Positions 16,161 through 24,777 of a DNA stretch of 64,000 bases are shown in pieces; within the stretch, counting starts at the first letter, position 1; the number at the start of each line of letters is the position of its first letter. Origin of the DNA: CAIJXB01 sp964455905 (GTDB lineage Bacteria > Chlamydiota > Chlamydiia > Chlamydiales > Rhabdochlamydiaceae). The notes under the pieces are model-generated. The model made no database searches. It saw nothing but the letters and a program-made list of their open reading frames with translations, and was not told the origin of the DNA. The stretch covers positions 62,001 through 126,000 of the forward strand of contig CAYVYN010000006.1 of NCBI GenBank assembly GCA_964455905.1. The letters are read 5' to 3'. The translations under genes and the position numbers were made by a program.

Positions 16161-19100
16161 GTGAACGTTACACCCAAGTCTATTCAAGAAATATTAGATC
16201 CCATTAAAATGCTAGTAGATGATCCAAGTTGTGATAAAGACAAATTATTTACTTTAGTCAAAAATACGTTTAAGGAAGTTATTTCTAGAAAATTATCTTT
16301 TTCAGAGAAATTAGAATCAGCTAGCTTAGCTAAACGGGTTTCTTTAGTTACTTTTGAGCCAGGGAAAACGTTTAAGCGTTTTTTTGGAATTTTTTGTAAT
16401 AAAATACAATTGGATGAAAATATTTTATCAGAAAAACCCAAAATAGACTCGCTTTTTCAAGGAAATGATTTAGAAAAAGAGGCTGTTTTTCGTATAGTTG
16501 ATTCCTTTTTTGATCTAGGCGTTAAATTTTCTTCGATATTTTCTTTTATAGAGTGCATTAAGAGTCTTTCAGTCGAATCGCGAGATGAACTAATCCCTCT
16601 TGTTTTTATGCTTATAAGAGAAAATATGAGCGACCAAGACGTTATTTTTATTTTAAAATTTATTCAAGAATTAGATCCTGCTGAAAGAAAAGATATAGTC
16701 ACTCATGCCTCTTTTTTTGTGAAAGAGAGGATGACTAGAGACGGTATTAAATTTATAGTGCACTCTCTTAAACGCTTTTCTTCGATTCAAAGGGTTATTG
16801 TAGTGAATTATCTAGCCCCTTTAATAAAAAAAGGCATGTCTTCAGACGATTTATCTAATATTTTGATCAATATTTCAAAAATTGCGATTGAAGAGCAAGA
16901 ATCCACTCTAAAGATATTATCTTCCCTTGTAAAAGATGGGATGTCTTCTCAAGAAATTTGGTTTATTTTAATGCTAGTAGAAAATATGCCCCCAGATGAA
17001 AGAATAGTATTGTGTTCTTCTTTATCTTCTTTGTTAAAGGCCGATATGTCTTTTTTTGATTTGCAAAAAATTTTAATAGCTATTCAGGAGGTTTTACCCG
17101 GGGATAGAAAAGAAGTTTGTGATGCTGTGTCTATTGACATTAAAGATAGGACCGTGAACTCGGAAGAAATTGCTTGTGTTAAAATTTTTATAGTGGCTAT
17201 TAGGAAAATTTGTCCAAGCTGCGTTTTTTCTGGGCCCGTTTTCAACATCCCAAGTCTTTATTCTTTTTTCAAATATTTACTCCAAGAAAGAAGAATAACC
17301 CATGGAGTTAGTTTTATCGAGTTGAAAAAGGCTATTAGTGATTATCTAAGAGTATCAATAAAAGAAATCATTTTTGAGAATAGTGTTCACAAAATATTTG
17401 ATTTTATACCATTCATTAAATGTTATCTGAATTTTTTTTACACGGATTTGTCGGATCTTTCTATTACAACTTTATTAATGCTTGAAATAGAAAAAAACTC
17501 TTCAGAAGCACTTTGTTGCTATAAAAGTAGAGAGGCTTCGATAGAATTTGCTAGGCATGTTCTAACTGCTCAAGGTAATATGCAGATAAACGATGAAGAT
17601 CCGTTAATTCAAGCTGCTGTCCGAACAATTCTATTACTGGAATATGATAAAGGCAGATCTTTTAAACCTGATCCTTACAATTATTATGTATATGCTTCTA
17701 CAAAAGCTATTAAAGGTGCTTATAAGGATATCGAATCGACTGTGGAGGGTGCAAATTTACCTTTGTTAGAGGGGGGGGGGGTATATTTGAAGTTGAATTG
17801 TCAAACTCTTCAACAGTCAGTTGTTAGAATTAGAAATAAAAGTAAAACCTATAAAGAATTTATGGCCTGGATTGAAGACGTTAATCGAAATCTTTCGCCA
17901 GGTACTCCTATTTTGGGACCGAGGGTGTTTCATGATTTATTGAATCCTTTTCTTTTTCGTATAGAATCAGAATCTCTTAAAGACCCAGAAAATCAAGAAT
18001 TGAAAATGTTAGAAGAAGAAATCAAAAAAATTAGATGTGTTTTTATAGATCAAGATGGGTTTGTGTTTCAAAGTATGAGAAACTTTGGACCTCCTGAATC
18101 TTTAGTGCATAGACCCACTGAAAGGCTTTATCAAATAGCAAAAGTGCTTTTAGATAAAAATAATAGCATTAAAGAAGGTCAGTTATTGACTGATAGAGAA
18201 GAAGCTATAAAAAGATGGCTTTCCTTTATTGAGGAATGTAGTGTTGGTCAGGAAAGAGGGATTACTTTTTGTTACAATAGTCTGAAGGCAAGTGGTGAAA
18301 TTTCTGGTTTTGTCCATAAAATTGGCGGTTTATTAGAAATAGAAAAGTGCCAAGACTATTTAGATGATGAAATTCAAAAAATTATAGATGAGCTTCTTCC
18401 AGAAGTTCTAAGAGAGTTGGGGCTTACTTGGAAAAATCAGGGAGTTCATCAATTACAAACCTTGAAAAATATATTAGGAGAAGAGGCCGGAATAGATCAT
18501 ATGATGACGATGGATCAATATGCCGGAACTATAGACAAAAGGCTTTTATTAGTAAAAAGACAGGATGTATTGAGGGCTTTTTTCTACTTATTGACAAGAT
18601 CGATTGTAGAGTGTGTTAAACAAGATATAACACTTAGGGTAAAAGAAGAGACGGATTGCTCAACTGAAGAATCTAGTTTATATGATAATTTAATGGTTTT
18701 TTTTGATTGGGCTGGAATAAATCCTTTTCTTGCTTGGAAAGAGTTTTTGGGGTCTTACAGGGTGTGTTTTCCAGATGGCGTAAAAAAAATGATAACGGTC
18801 GAAGTAGCTATAGAGTATCTTAGTTATTTGAACGTAGAAAATCTTTATGAGATAAGGGATTCGTTTCTTTTTTTAACAAAAAATGGAGTTGAGATTTTAG
18901 GGGATGGTTGGACAGTAGGTCTAATTGAAGATAGAAAAATTCCAGAGTTCCTTTATTTAATCGATCTATACAGTTTAGAAAAACAGAAAAAAAATTTAAA
19001 AAGTAATTTGGAGGGGGAACTCAAAAAGTCTTTAGTTCAAAACGAAAGAGAAGACGGGACTGTTTTATTACATCAAACAGCTCAGGTCCAATTTAGTAAT

Positions 19101-19988
19101 CTTTTTCCGGGGGAACAGACAAACTGGATTTCAAAGGAAATGTTTGTTGCATTTTTTAACAACAGATTAGATAGCCTTATAAAAAGCCCTCAAAAAATAG
19201 ACCTTTTAATCAATCAAGGAATTCAAAGGTGGAAAAGAGAGTTTTTGCCTCTACACTTAGAAAAAGAATCATCTTATTATGGATTAACCGATTATGGGGT
19301 GATTTCTTTGTTAGAAAAAAGTGGGTATATTGAGGTTGAAGGGTTATATAAAAGTTACTTAGATTGTGTGAGTCTTTTATTCAAAGAAGAAAAACGGTTA
19401 AACGAAATGCCTGTGAATTCTAAAGTTGTCGAGATAGCCCAAACCGATCTAGAGAAGCTAAAGAAAAAGTATGAAAGGATTTCGAGGATTAAAACTCTTG
19501 ATCCTACAAGTTCCAATGAGGACGTGCAAAATTTTGAAGAAATAAAAAAAGAATACAATGAAGCTACTATAAAATATGACTTGGCTAAAGAAATTGAAGA
19601 TAGAAGAGATGTTCAGATTGGGGTTGTAAAAGAGTTAAAAAGTAGGTTATTAGTTTTAGAAAAGGCTCTTGCAGATAGCATAATCCCAGAAGATATTCCT
19701 TTATGTAAACCGACTATACCGGAGACTCTTGTAGAGAGTTTCTTGCCCAATGACATACAAAATCTTCTAAAACACCAGGAATATTTATCGCAACAATCGG
19801 AAGTGTTTGAGAATCTTTTTTCTCTTTGTAAAAGAAAACTATCAATATGTGTTAGTGAAGAAGATAGGATTTTGCTCGAGGAAGAATTGACTAAATATAA
19901 AGAAAACCTTTCTTCTTTCTATTTACAAATCAAAGAGGTGGAAGACTTGTATAAAAAAGCGGTTGAAGAACTTGAGAACAATATTTAG
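16161..19988 (+). CDS. Giant hypothetical protein with 35-residue repeats and a poly-G tract
   Basis: A 1275-residue protein starting at a GTG with GGAG six bases upstream. Residues about 120-330 hold tandem helical repeats of exactly 35 residues; the unit has a form like M-S-x-x-(D/E)-[I/V/L] ... ERK-[D/E] ... SSLVKDG. The starting Met of successive units lies at 16626, 16731, 16836, 16941 and 17046, each 105 bases apart. The middle is unrecognised. Base run 17771-17781 is eleven G residues inside the frame (encoding E-G-G-G-V). The last 300 residues are coiled coil (LEKLKKKYERIS and similar). No signal peptide or TM segment. Such repeats occur in proteins of amoeba and arthropod symbionts. 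It could be an effector; the poly-G run could make it phase-variable. Confidence 0.75.
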   Translation: MNVTPKSIQEILDPIKMLVDDPSCDKDKLFTLVKNTFKEVISRKLSFSEKLESASLAKRVSLVTFEPGKTFKRFFGIFCNKIQLDENILSEKPKIDSLFQGNDLEKEAVFRIVDSFFDLGVKFSSIFSFIECIKSLSVESRDELIPLVFMLIRENMSDQDVIFILKFIQELDPAERKDIVTHASFFVKERMTRDGIKFIVHSLKRFSSIQRVIVVNYLAPLIKKGMSSDDLSNILINISKIAIEEQESTLKILSSLVKDGMSSQEIWFILMLVENMPPDERIVLCSSLSSLLKADMSFFDLQKILIAIQEVLPGDRKEVCDAVSIDIKDRTVNSEEIACVKIFIVAIRKICPSCVFSGPVFNIPSLYSFFKYLLQERRITHGVSFIELKKAISDYLRVSIKEIIFENSVHKIFDFIPFIKCYLNFFYTDLSDLSITTLLMLEIEKNSSEALCCYKSREASIEFARHVLTAQGNMQINDEDPLIQAAVRTILLLEYDKGRSFKPDPYNYYVYASTKAIKGAYKDIESTVEGANLPLLEGGGVYLKLNCQTLQQSVVRIRNKSKTYKEFMAWIEDVNRNLSPGTPILGPRVFHDLLNPFLFRIESESLKDPENQELKMLEEEIKKIRCVFIDQDGFVFQSMRNFGPPESLVHRPTERLYQIAKVLLDKNNSIKEGQLLTDREEAIKRWLSFIEECSVGQERGITFCYNSLKASGEISGFVHKIGGLLEIEKCQDYLDDEIQKIIDELLPEVLRELGLTWKNQGVHQLQTLKNILGEEAGIDHMMTMDQYAGTIDKRLLLVKRQDVLRAFFYLLTRSIVECVKQDITLRVKEETDCSTEESSLYDNLMVFFDWAGINPFLAWKEFLGSYRVCFPDGVKKMITVEVAIEYLSYLNVENLYEIRDSFLFLTKNGVEILGDGWTVGLIEDRKIPEFLYLIDLYSLEKQKKNLKSNLEGELKKSLVQNEREDGTVLLHQTAQVQFSNLFPGEQTNWISKEMFVAFFNNRLDSLIKSPQKIDLLINQGIQRWKREFLPLHLEKESSYYGLTDYGVISLLEKSGYIEVEGLYKSYLDCVSLLFKEEKRLNEMPVNSKVVEIAQTDLEKLKKKYERISRIKTLDPTSSNEDVQNFEEIKKEYNEATIKYDLAKEIEDRRDVQIGVVKELKSRLLVLEKALADSIIPEDIPLCKPTIPETLVESFLPNDIQNLLKHQEYLSQQSEVFENLFSLCKRKLSICVSEEDRILLEEELTKYKENLSSFYLQIKEVEDLYKKAVEELENNI
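16521..17150 (+). repeat. Tandem 105-bp coding repeats (35-residue unit)
   Basis: Five to six units of exactly 105 bases, in register through the Met codons at 16626, 16731, 16836, 16941 and 17046, with the next unit starting at 17151 in degraded form. The exact spacing over more than 500 bases shows a duplication-built helical solenoid. Confidence 0.75.
17771..17781 (+). repeat. Eleven-G homopolymer inside a coding frame
   Basis: An uninterrupted run of eleven G in a strongly A/T-rich gene. A gain or loss of one G would shift the frame at about codon 540 of 1275. Poly-G tracts of this size are known slipped-strand phase-variation sites in chlamydial pmp genes. Confidence 0.8.
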
Positions 19989-20093
19989 TTTTTAGAAGAT
20001 TTTTTTTATTTTTTCTCTTTTTCTTCTTGCTTTTGAAGGACTTATGTTATAACTTTCCGCTGATTTTTTAATAGGTGGGGAGGCGTTTTTTTT

Positions 20094-20558
20094 ATGTCTG
20101 GGACGATGTTAAGCAAGATTTCAAATCATATTCCTTTTTCACAATTCCAACAACCTGTTGTTGGACGAAAAAAACGTGTTAGAGGATGTAAATCACAAAT
20201 TCAGCAACCTGTTGTTTGGGGAACAAGAGAACGTGTTACCGCTTTTATGCAAATAGGATGTAAAGCTCTTCCTTTTGAGGTGATTAATGGGGTAGCTTTT
20301 TCTTGTGCTTTTTTCCCTTTCGTTACTTTGTTCAATGTCGCTATCGCGTCGACTACAAGCTGTGCTTGGAAGGGCCGCTTCCAGCTTGTTTGTAATATGA
20401 ATAAACAAGCCAATGTTTTAGTTGTTGCAGCCGTTGTGTCTTTAGTATTTGGAGCTTGTGTAGGCGCTATTTGGGGAGTTTCTGAGGCTGTCAGCTATAG
20501 CTACAAAAATAGTGGATCATCAGATGCATTTTCTAGATCTATGAAAAGATTTGCTTAG
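20094..20558 (+). CDS. Small two-TM hypothetical protein with an 18-residue duplication
   Basis: A 154-residue protein preceded by a strong GGGGAGG site. The N-terminal part carries an 18-residue unit twice in tandem (S-Q-x-Q-Q-P-V-V, then basic residues, then R-V; bases 20139-20192 and 20193-20246). Two long hydrophobic segments follow, at about residues 63-88 and 103-128, separated by a short basic loop with KGRF. A two-hairpin membrane segment with short termini is compatible with a chlamydial inclusion-membrane protein or a simple inner-membrane protein. No family recognised. It converges on lpxD. Confidence 0.6.
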   Translation: MSGTMLSKISNHIPFSQFQQPVVGRKKRVRGCKSQIQQPVVWGTRERVTAFMQIGCKALPFEVINGVAFSCAFFPFVTLFNVAIASTTSCAWKGRFQLVCNMNKQANVLVVAAVVSLVFGACVGAIWGVSEAVSYSYKNSGSSDAFSRSMKRFA

Positions 20559-20563
20559 AAGAT

Positions 20564-20582
20564 AGGCAACAACTTGTTGCCT
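20564..20582. terminator. Hairpin between convergent genes
   Basis: AGGCAAC and GTTGCCT form a seven-base-pair stem with a five-base loop in the 27-base gap between two convergent genes. There is no long T run, so it may be a weak bidirectional terminator. Confidence 0.4.
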
Positions 20583-20585
20583 TCA

Positions 20586-21641
20586 TTACTTTGCTAGGAG
20601 TTTTTCTATTTTTTTTTCGAGGTCTTCAATTCTTTTTACATAGTCAGAGATTCTTCGCAAATGAACTTGTTGTTTATTGTATTCTGAAAGGGGAAGTACT
20701 GGAGCTCCTCCGTACTTTCCTCCCTTAGATAAAGTTTTACTTACTCCTCCACGAGAAGCAACTAAAGTTCCATCAGGGATTTCTAGATGTCCTGTAACGC
20801 CACATTGACCACCTAAAATGACATGTTTTCCCGTCTTCGCTGATCCCGAAATACCTGTCTGTGCTACAATTAAGTTGTGGGGTCCCAGGCAGACATTGTG
20901 TCCAATCTGTACTAAATTGTCTATTTTTGTTCCTTTAGAAATAGTAGTTTTTTTAAAACGCGCTCTATCAATCGTTGTATTAGCACCAATTTCAACATCG
21001 TCTTCAATTTCAACTGTTCCTAGTTGATCAAGCTTAGAATGAACTCCTAGGTTGTTGGTAGAAAAGCCAAAACCGCAAGATCCTATTACTGCTCCAGGTT
21101 GCAAGACTACTCTATTTCCAATAACAGAGCCTTCCCTGATAGTCACATGCGAATAGAACACACAGTCGCTTCCAATTTGAGAGCCTGAACTAATTGCGAC
21201 GTGGGAAAAAATTTTTGTATTATCCCCAATAACACACTCTTGGTCTATTGTTACATAGGGCCCAATCTGCACATTTTCCCCTAATTTTACAGATTCATGT
21301 ATTACAGCGGTTTTATGGATGTTTTTGAAGCCTGTTTGATTGTAAGGATTATTTAAAAATAAAGAGATGACTTGTTGAAAAGCTACGGAAGGATTGGTAG
21401 ACACCAGGTAGTTTTTTTCATTAGGTAGATCTTCTGCAGAAGAAACAAAAATCGCTCCAGCAAAAGATTGAACCATAGCCTCTTTATAACGAGGGTTAGC
21501 TAAAAAAGATATATCTTCTTGTGAAGCAGACTCAAGAGAATCAACTCCACTCACAGAGTGATCAGGATTTCCGATCAAGATAGAGTTTGTTAAAGAAGCA
21601 ATTTCTTTTAAGGTATATTTTTTAGCTAACCGGTCTCGCAT
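20586..21641 (-). CDS. lpxD: UDP-3-O-acylglucosamine N-acyltransferase
   Basis: LpxD adds the second, N-linked acyl chain (from acyl-ACP) in lipid A biosynthesis. The N-terminal uridine-binding domain (YTLKEIASLTNSILIGN ... ISFLANPRY) is followed by a long left-handed beta-helix of hexapeptide repeats (IHESVKLGENVQIGPYVTI, IGDNTKIFSHVAIS, then IEDDVEIGANTTIDRA). The HxxG-type region appears as IGHNVCLG. A C-terminal coiled helix (RISDYVKRIEDLEKKIEKL) ends the 351-residue protein. Its ATG overlaps the ompH stop by one base (TAATG), so the two are translationally coupled. It sits downstream of bamA and ompH, the standard envelope-assembly cluster. Confidence 0.95.
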   Translation of the reverse strand: MRDRLAKKYTLKEIASLTNSILIGNPDHSVSGVDSLESASQEDISFLANPRYKEAMVQSFAGAIFVSSAEDLPNEKNYLVSTNPSVAFQQVISLFLNNPYNQTGFKNIHKTAVIHESVKLGENVQIGPYVTIDQECVIGDNTKIFSHVAISSGSQIGSDCVFYSHVTIREGSVIGNRVVLQPGAVIGSCGFGFSTNNLGVHSKLDQLGTVEIEDDVEIGANTTIDRARFKKTTISKGTKIDNLVQIGHNVCLGPHNLIVAQTGISGSAKTGKHVILGGQCGVTGHLEIPDGTLVASRGGVSKTLSKGGKYGGAPVLPLSEYNKQQVHLRRISDYVKRIEDLEKKIEKLLAK

Positions 21642-22210
21642 TAGTTTCCCTGTCCTTCTGTTTTAGAGGCTTGTTCTGCATTTTTCTTTGCATTCTGATC
21701 AAACGTTTTATCCATTTCTGCTACAACTAGATTGGTGATATCTAAAGAAGGATCGTAAAAGAAACAAGCTTCTTTATTAAGCACTGCTGTTTTTTTCTGC
21801 GATTTAGCAACTGATGCAGCAGCTGTTGCTACTTCTGAGCTAATTTGCTGAACAATCTTCATGTTGCTTTGGTTTAAAATTTGATAGTACTGATTTTGAT
21901 AGCGCATCATATCTTCATTTAAAGCACGAACTTTTTCTCTTAGTTCCATTTCAGCTTCAGGAGAAAGACCGTCCATGTATTCCGCATCATTAAGTTTACC
22001 TGCTAACTCATTAAGTTCTTTTTCGGACCCTTCAAGATGAGAGCCTAATTGTTTTTTTAGGTTCTCGAAATTAACTTGCTCTGCTTTTCCTAATTTAGAA
22101 TCAGAGATGCAGTTAGCGAAATTAACAACACCGAAATTTTCAGCAGCGGATAAGCTACCAGCAGAAAGACAGCATAAAAGTAGAAATCTTTTTAGTTTTT
22201 TTTCGATCAT
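21641..22210 (-). CDS. ompH: OmpH/Skp-like periplasmic chaperone
   Basis: A Skp-type chaperone that would carry unfolded outer-membrane proteins across the periplasm to BamA. Residues 1-22 form a signal peptide (ending SLSAAEN). A short strand, FGVVNFANCISDSKLGK, has the usual Skp start (V-x-x-x-x-x-x-S). A long helical hairpin of about 90 residues rich in Glu, Leu and Lys follows, then the returning C-terminal segment with a strand near DITNLVVAEMDKTF. Length 189 residues is normal. It lies 17 bases downstream of bamA and overlaps the lpxD start by one base. Confidence 0.9.
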   Translation of the reverse strand: MIEKKLKRFLLLCCLSAGSLSAAENFGVVNFANCISDSKLGKAEQVNFENLKKQLGSHLEGSEKELNELAGKLNDAEYMDGLSPEAEMELREKVRALNEDMMRYQNQYYQILNQSNMKIVQQISSEVATAAASVAKSQKKTAVLNKEACFFYDPSLDITNLVVAEMDKTFDQNAKKNAEQASKTEGQGN

Positions 22211-22227
22211 ATTAGGAATTCCTTATG

Positions 22228-24594
22228 TTAAAATTGTCCGCCCATAGAAAAGAAGAACCTGTCAACTTGTTCTTTGTGGGCAGCGTTTACAGGGAAACCC
22301 ATACCTAAAACAATAGGTATGCGGTTGAGTAAGTCAACCCTAGCTCCAAATCCATAGGAAAAACGGAGCAGGGGTATCTTAAACCTATGCATGGAAACAG
22401 ATCCAGCATCTGCAAAAACAAAAACATCGAGCATTTTTATCACTTCTTGGAGATATTCCATGGATAAAAGAGTAGAAGAAATTCCTCCCATGGGATCGTT
22501 TGTTTTGTTAAATAGTGGGCCTAAAGAAAAGGCTTTGTATCCTCTTACTGTGTTTTCGCCACCAAGAAAAAAACGTTCGCTTATGTAAATATCTGTGGCA
22601 TTTGGTGTTTTTAAAATAGGATCAATAAATCTTAGGTCGAATCGATATTTCATTGTTCCACGACGCCAAATAGGTGTGTACCAGGAGTTGATGTACCCAA
22701 ATCGTAAAAAGGAAAGATCTCCACCTACGCCAACAAATTCTCCTTCTATGAAGGAGCGAAAGCCTCTTCGAGGTCTTATAGCGCTGTCGGTCGAATCGAA
22801 TGAGATAGAAGAGCTAATTCCTGATATAAGACCGCTTTCTCCTACCTGTTTTCTTTCCTGGGCACCTGGATCTCCAGATGCGTGGTTGTTAGCTTGCTTA
22901 ATGCGATATTTTGTTCCGAAGGTCCAATAAGCATTTAGAGGATAAGAAGTGTATATAGAAGTTCCAAGTGTATTTATGTGGTAGTCTTTAGATTGGAGAT
23001 CACTTCTTGAGTATGTGGAATCTATACCTAATCGCCATAATGAATCTCTGAAATATGGCGTCATCCATGAGAGGGTGTAAGAGTTTTGTTTAGCTCCGAA
23101 GCTAGCTCTGGCACGAACAAATTCTCCGCCTCCTCTTAGAGCTGAAAGACCTTCTTTAAAAACTCTTGGTACTCCGGCAATATTAAAATTACTTTCAGCG
23201 AGATCTAAACCCCCAAAAGCTTCATCTGCAGAGCTGAATCCAAAAAACAAACTGATGTTTCCTGTTGTTGTTTCATCAACTTCTATGTAAACATCTCGGT
23301 AGTTTTCTCCTAAAAGAACATCGTCTTGAGTTCTGACTGCATACACGTTTACTGTTTTAAAGTAGCCAATACTTTCTAGTTTTTGTTCTGTTACCTTTAA
23401 TTTAGCTGTATCAAAAATTTCTCCCGGGACTAAAAGAGACTCTCTTAAAATCACATGAGCTTGAGTTTGTGTGTTCCCAAGTACATGAACCATCCCTATT
23501 TTGTACTGCTCTCCTTCAGAAATCCAAAACTCAACGTTGTATACATCTTCATTCGAAACTAGTTTTGTTTCATATTGGACATTTGCTTCTATGTAACCCT
23601 TGCGACCGCATAAATCTTTAATATTTTGAGCTGTTAATCTTAGTTTTTCAGGTGAATATGTGTCTCCAGGTCTAGCCAAAAATTGTCCTTCCACATCTTC
23701 ATCAGAAAAAATAGTGTTGCCATTGAACGCGATTTTACCAAAGTGGTAGAGGTTTCCTCTATCTGCCTGAATTTCTATGATGATTTTCCCTTCTTTGGGA
23801 GACTCTATTACAGATATTTTTACTTTAGCATCAGCATATCCTTTGTTTTGAAGGAAGTTCACTATTGTAATTTGATCTTGTTCTAAAGCGTTTTCTTGAT
23901 AGATTCCACTGCCAGTAACCCAACTTAAAAGAAGGTTGTATTTTTTCGTATAAATCATATCGAGCAGTTGGCTTTGCTCTTCTTTATTAAATCCTTGAAA
24001 TTGGATGTTTTCTATTTTTCCAGATCTGCCTTCTTTAACGCGGATAATCAAATCTACTTCATTAGTTTTAAGGTCTGGAATAGTTTGATATTCGAGAAGA
24101 GACTCAAAGTATCCTTTTTTTATGTAATAGTCTTTAACCTTATTAAATGCTTTATTGAAGGACTGTCTATCGAAAATTGAATTTGGTTTGATCTCGAGTT
24201 CTTTTTGCAAAGTTTTTGTTTTGATGTGGGCATTTCCTTCCCATGTGATCGATCTAATCGTTGGCTTAATCCACACCTTTAAAGAGATGTGTAAACGTCC
24301 ATTATGGACTTCTAAAGAAGGCTCTACTCGATCATATTCTTCTGACAGTGTTTTTAGGTCTTCATCGAATGCGGACTGAGAAAAAGGGTCCCCTGATTTT
24401 GTTTTTAACTTATTTAAGACGATTTTACTATCAAAAGAAGCGTTAGCAGGTAGATGTTCGGCACTCACTTCGATATTTTCCACAAGCATTTTATCGTAGC
24501 TAGCTACAATAGGAGAGTTTTCTGCAAATAAGGGAAGAGTCGGCGCTGTTGTTACCAAAGAAATAGATAGTAAGCTGAGCAATCGTTTGTTCAT
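22228..24594 (-). CDS. bamA: Outer-membrane protein assembly factor BamA (Omp85)
   Basis: BamA folds beta-barrel proteins into the outer membrane. I chose the ATG at 24594 because it opens a good signal peptide (MNKRLLSLLSISLVTTAPTL, cleaved near LFAENSP) and has AGG upstream; the frame extends 35 codons further to 24699 with unlikely sequence. The mature protein has about five POTRA repeats (for example IRSITWEGNAHIKTKTLQKEL and IENIQFQGFNKEEQSQL) followed from about residue 480 by a surface-antigen-D15 barrel. The barrel has the conserved RRGFRSFIEGEF and FLGGENTVRGY motifs and ends with the aromatic FSMGGQF. Length 788 residues. First gene of the bamA-ompH-lpxD unit. Confidence 0.95.
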   Translation of the reverse strand: MNKRLLSLLSISLVTTAPTLPLFAENSPIVASYDKMLVENIEVSAEHLPANASFDSKIVLNKLKTKSGDPFSQSAFDEDLKTLSEEYDRVEPSLEVHNGRLHISLKVWIKPTIRSITWEGNAHIKTKTLQKELEIKPNSIFDRQSFNKAFNKVKDYYIKKGYFESLLEYQTIPDLKTNEVDLIIRVKEGRSGKIENIQFQGFNKEEQSQLLDMIYTKKYNLLLSWVTGSGIYQENALEQDQITIVNFLQNKGYADAKVKISVIESPKEGKIIIEIQADRGNLYHFGKIAFNGNTIFSDEDVEGQFLARPGDTYSPEKLRLTAQNIKDLCGRKGYIEANVQYETKLVSNEDVYNVEFWISEGEQYKIGMVHVLGNTQTQAHVILRESLLVPGEIFDTAKLKVTEQKLESIGYFKTVNVYAVRTQDDVLLGENYRDVYIEVDETTTGNISLFFGFSSADEAFGGLDLAESNFNIAGVPRVFKEGLSALRGGGEFVRARASFGAKQNSYTLSWMTPYFRDSLWRLGIDSTYSRSDLQSKDYHINTLGTSIYTSYPLNAYWTFGTKYRIKQANNHASGDPGAQERKQVGESGLISGISSSISFDSTDSAIRPRRGFRSFIEGEFVGVGGDLSFLRFGYINSWYTPIWRRGTMKYRFDLRFIDPILKTPNATDIYISERFFLGGENTVRGYKAFSLGPLFNKTNDPMGGISSTLLSMEYLQEVIKMLDVFVFADAGSVSMHRFKIPLLRFSYGFGARVDLLNRIPIVLGMGFPVNAAHKEQVDRFFFSMGGQF

Positions 24595-24777
24595 GTAAAA
24601 CCTGCTTGATGTGTTATTTATATGGCAGCTGTACCCGTTGAGAGAATCAAGCTCCGCAATTGTAGCACTATAATGAAAGTCACGAAATATTTGCAACAAA
24701 ACCTCGGAATCGTGGGGTCCGAAGGGTGATTAAACGTAATTTTTTATTGTTGGCATGGATGAAATAGAATTTGCGCC

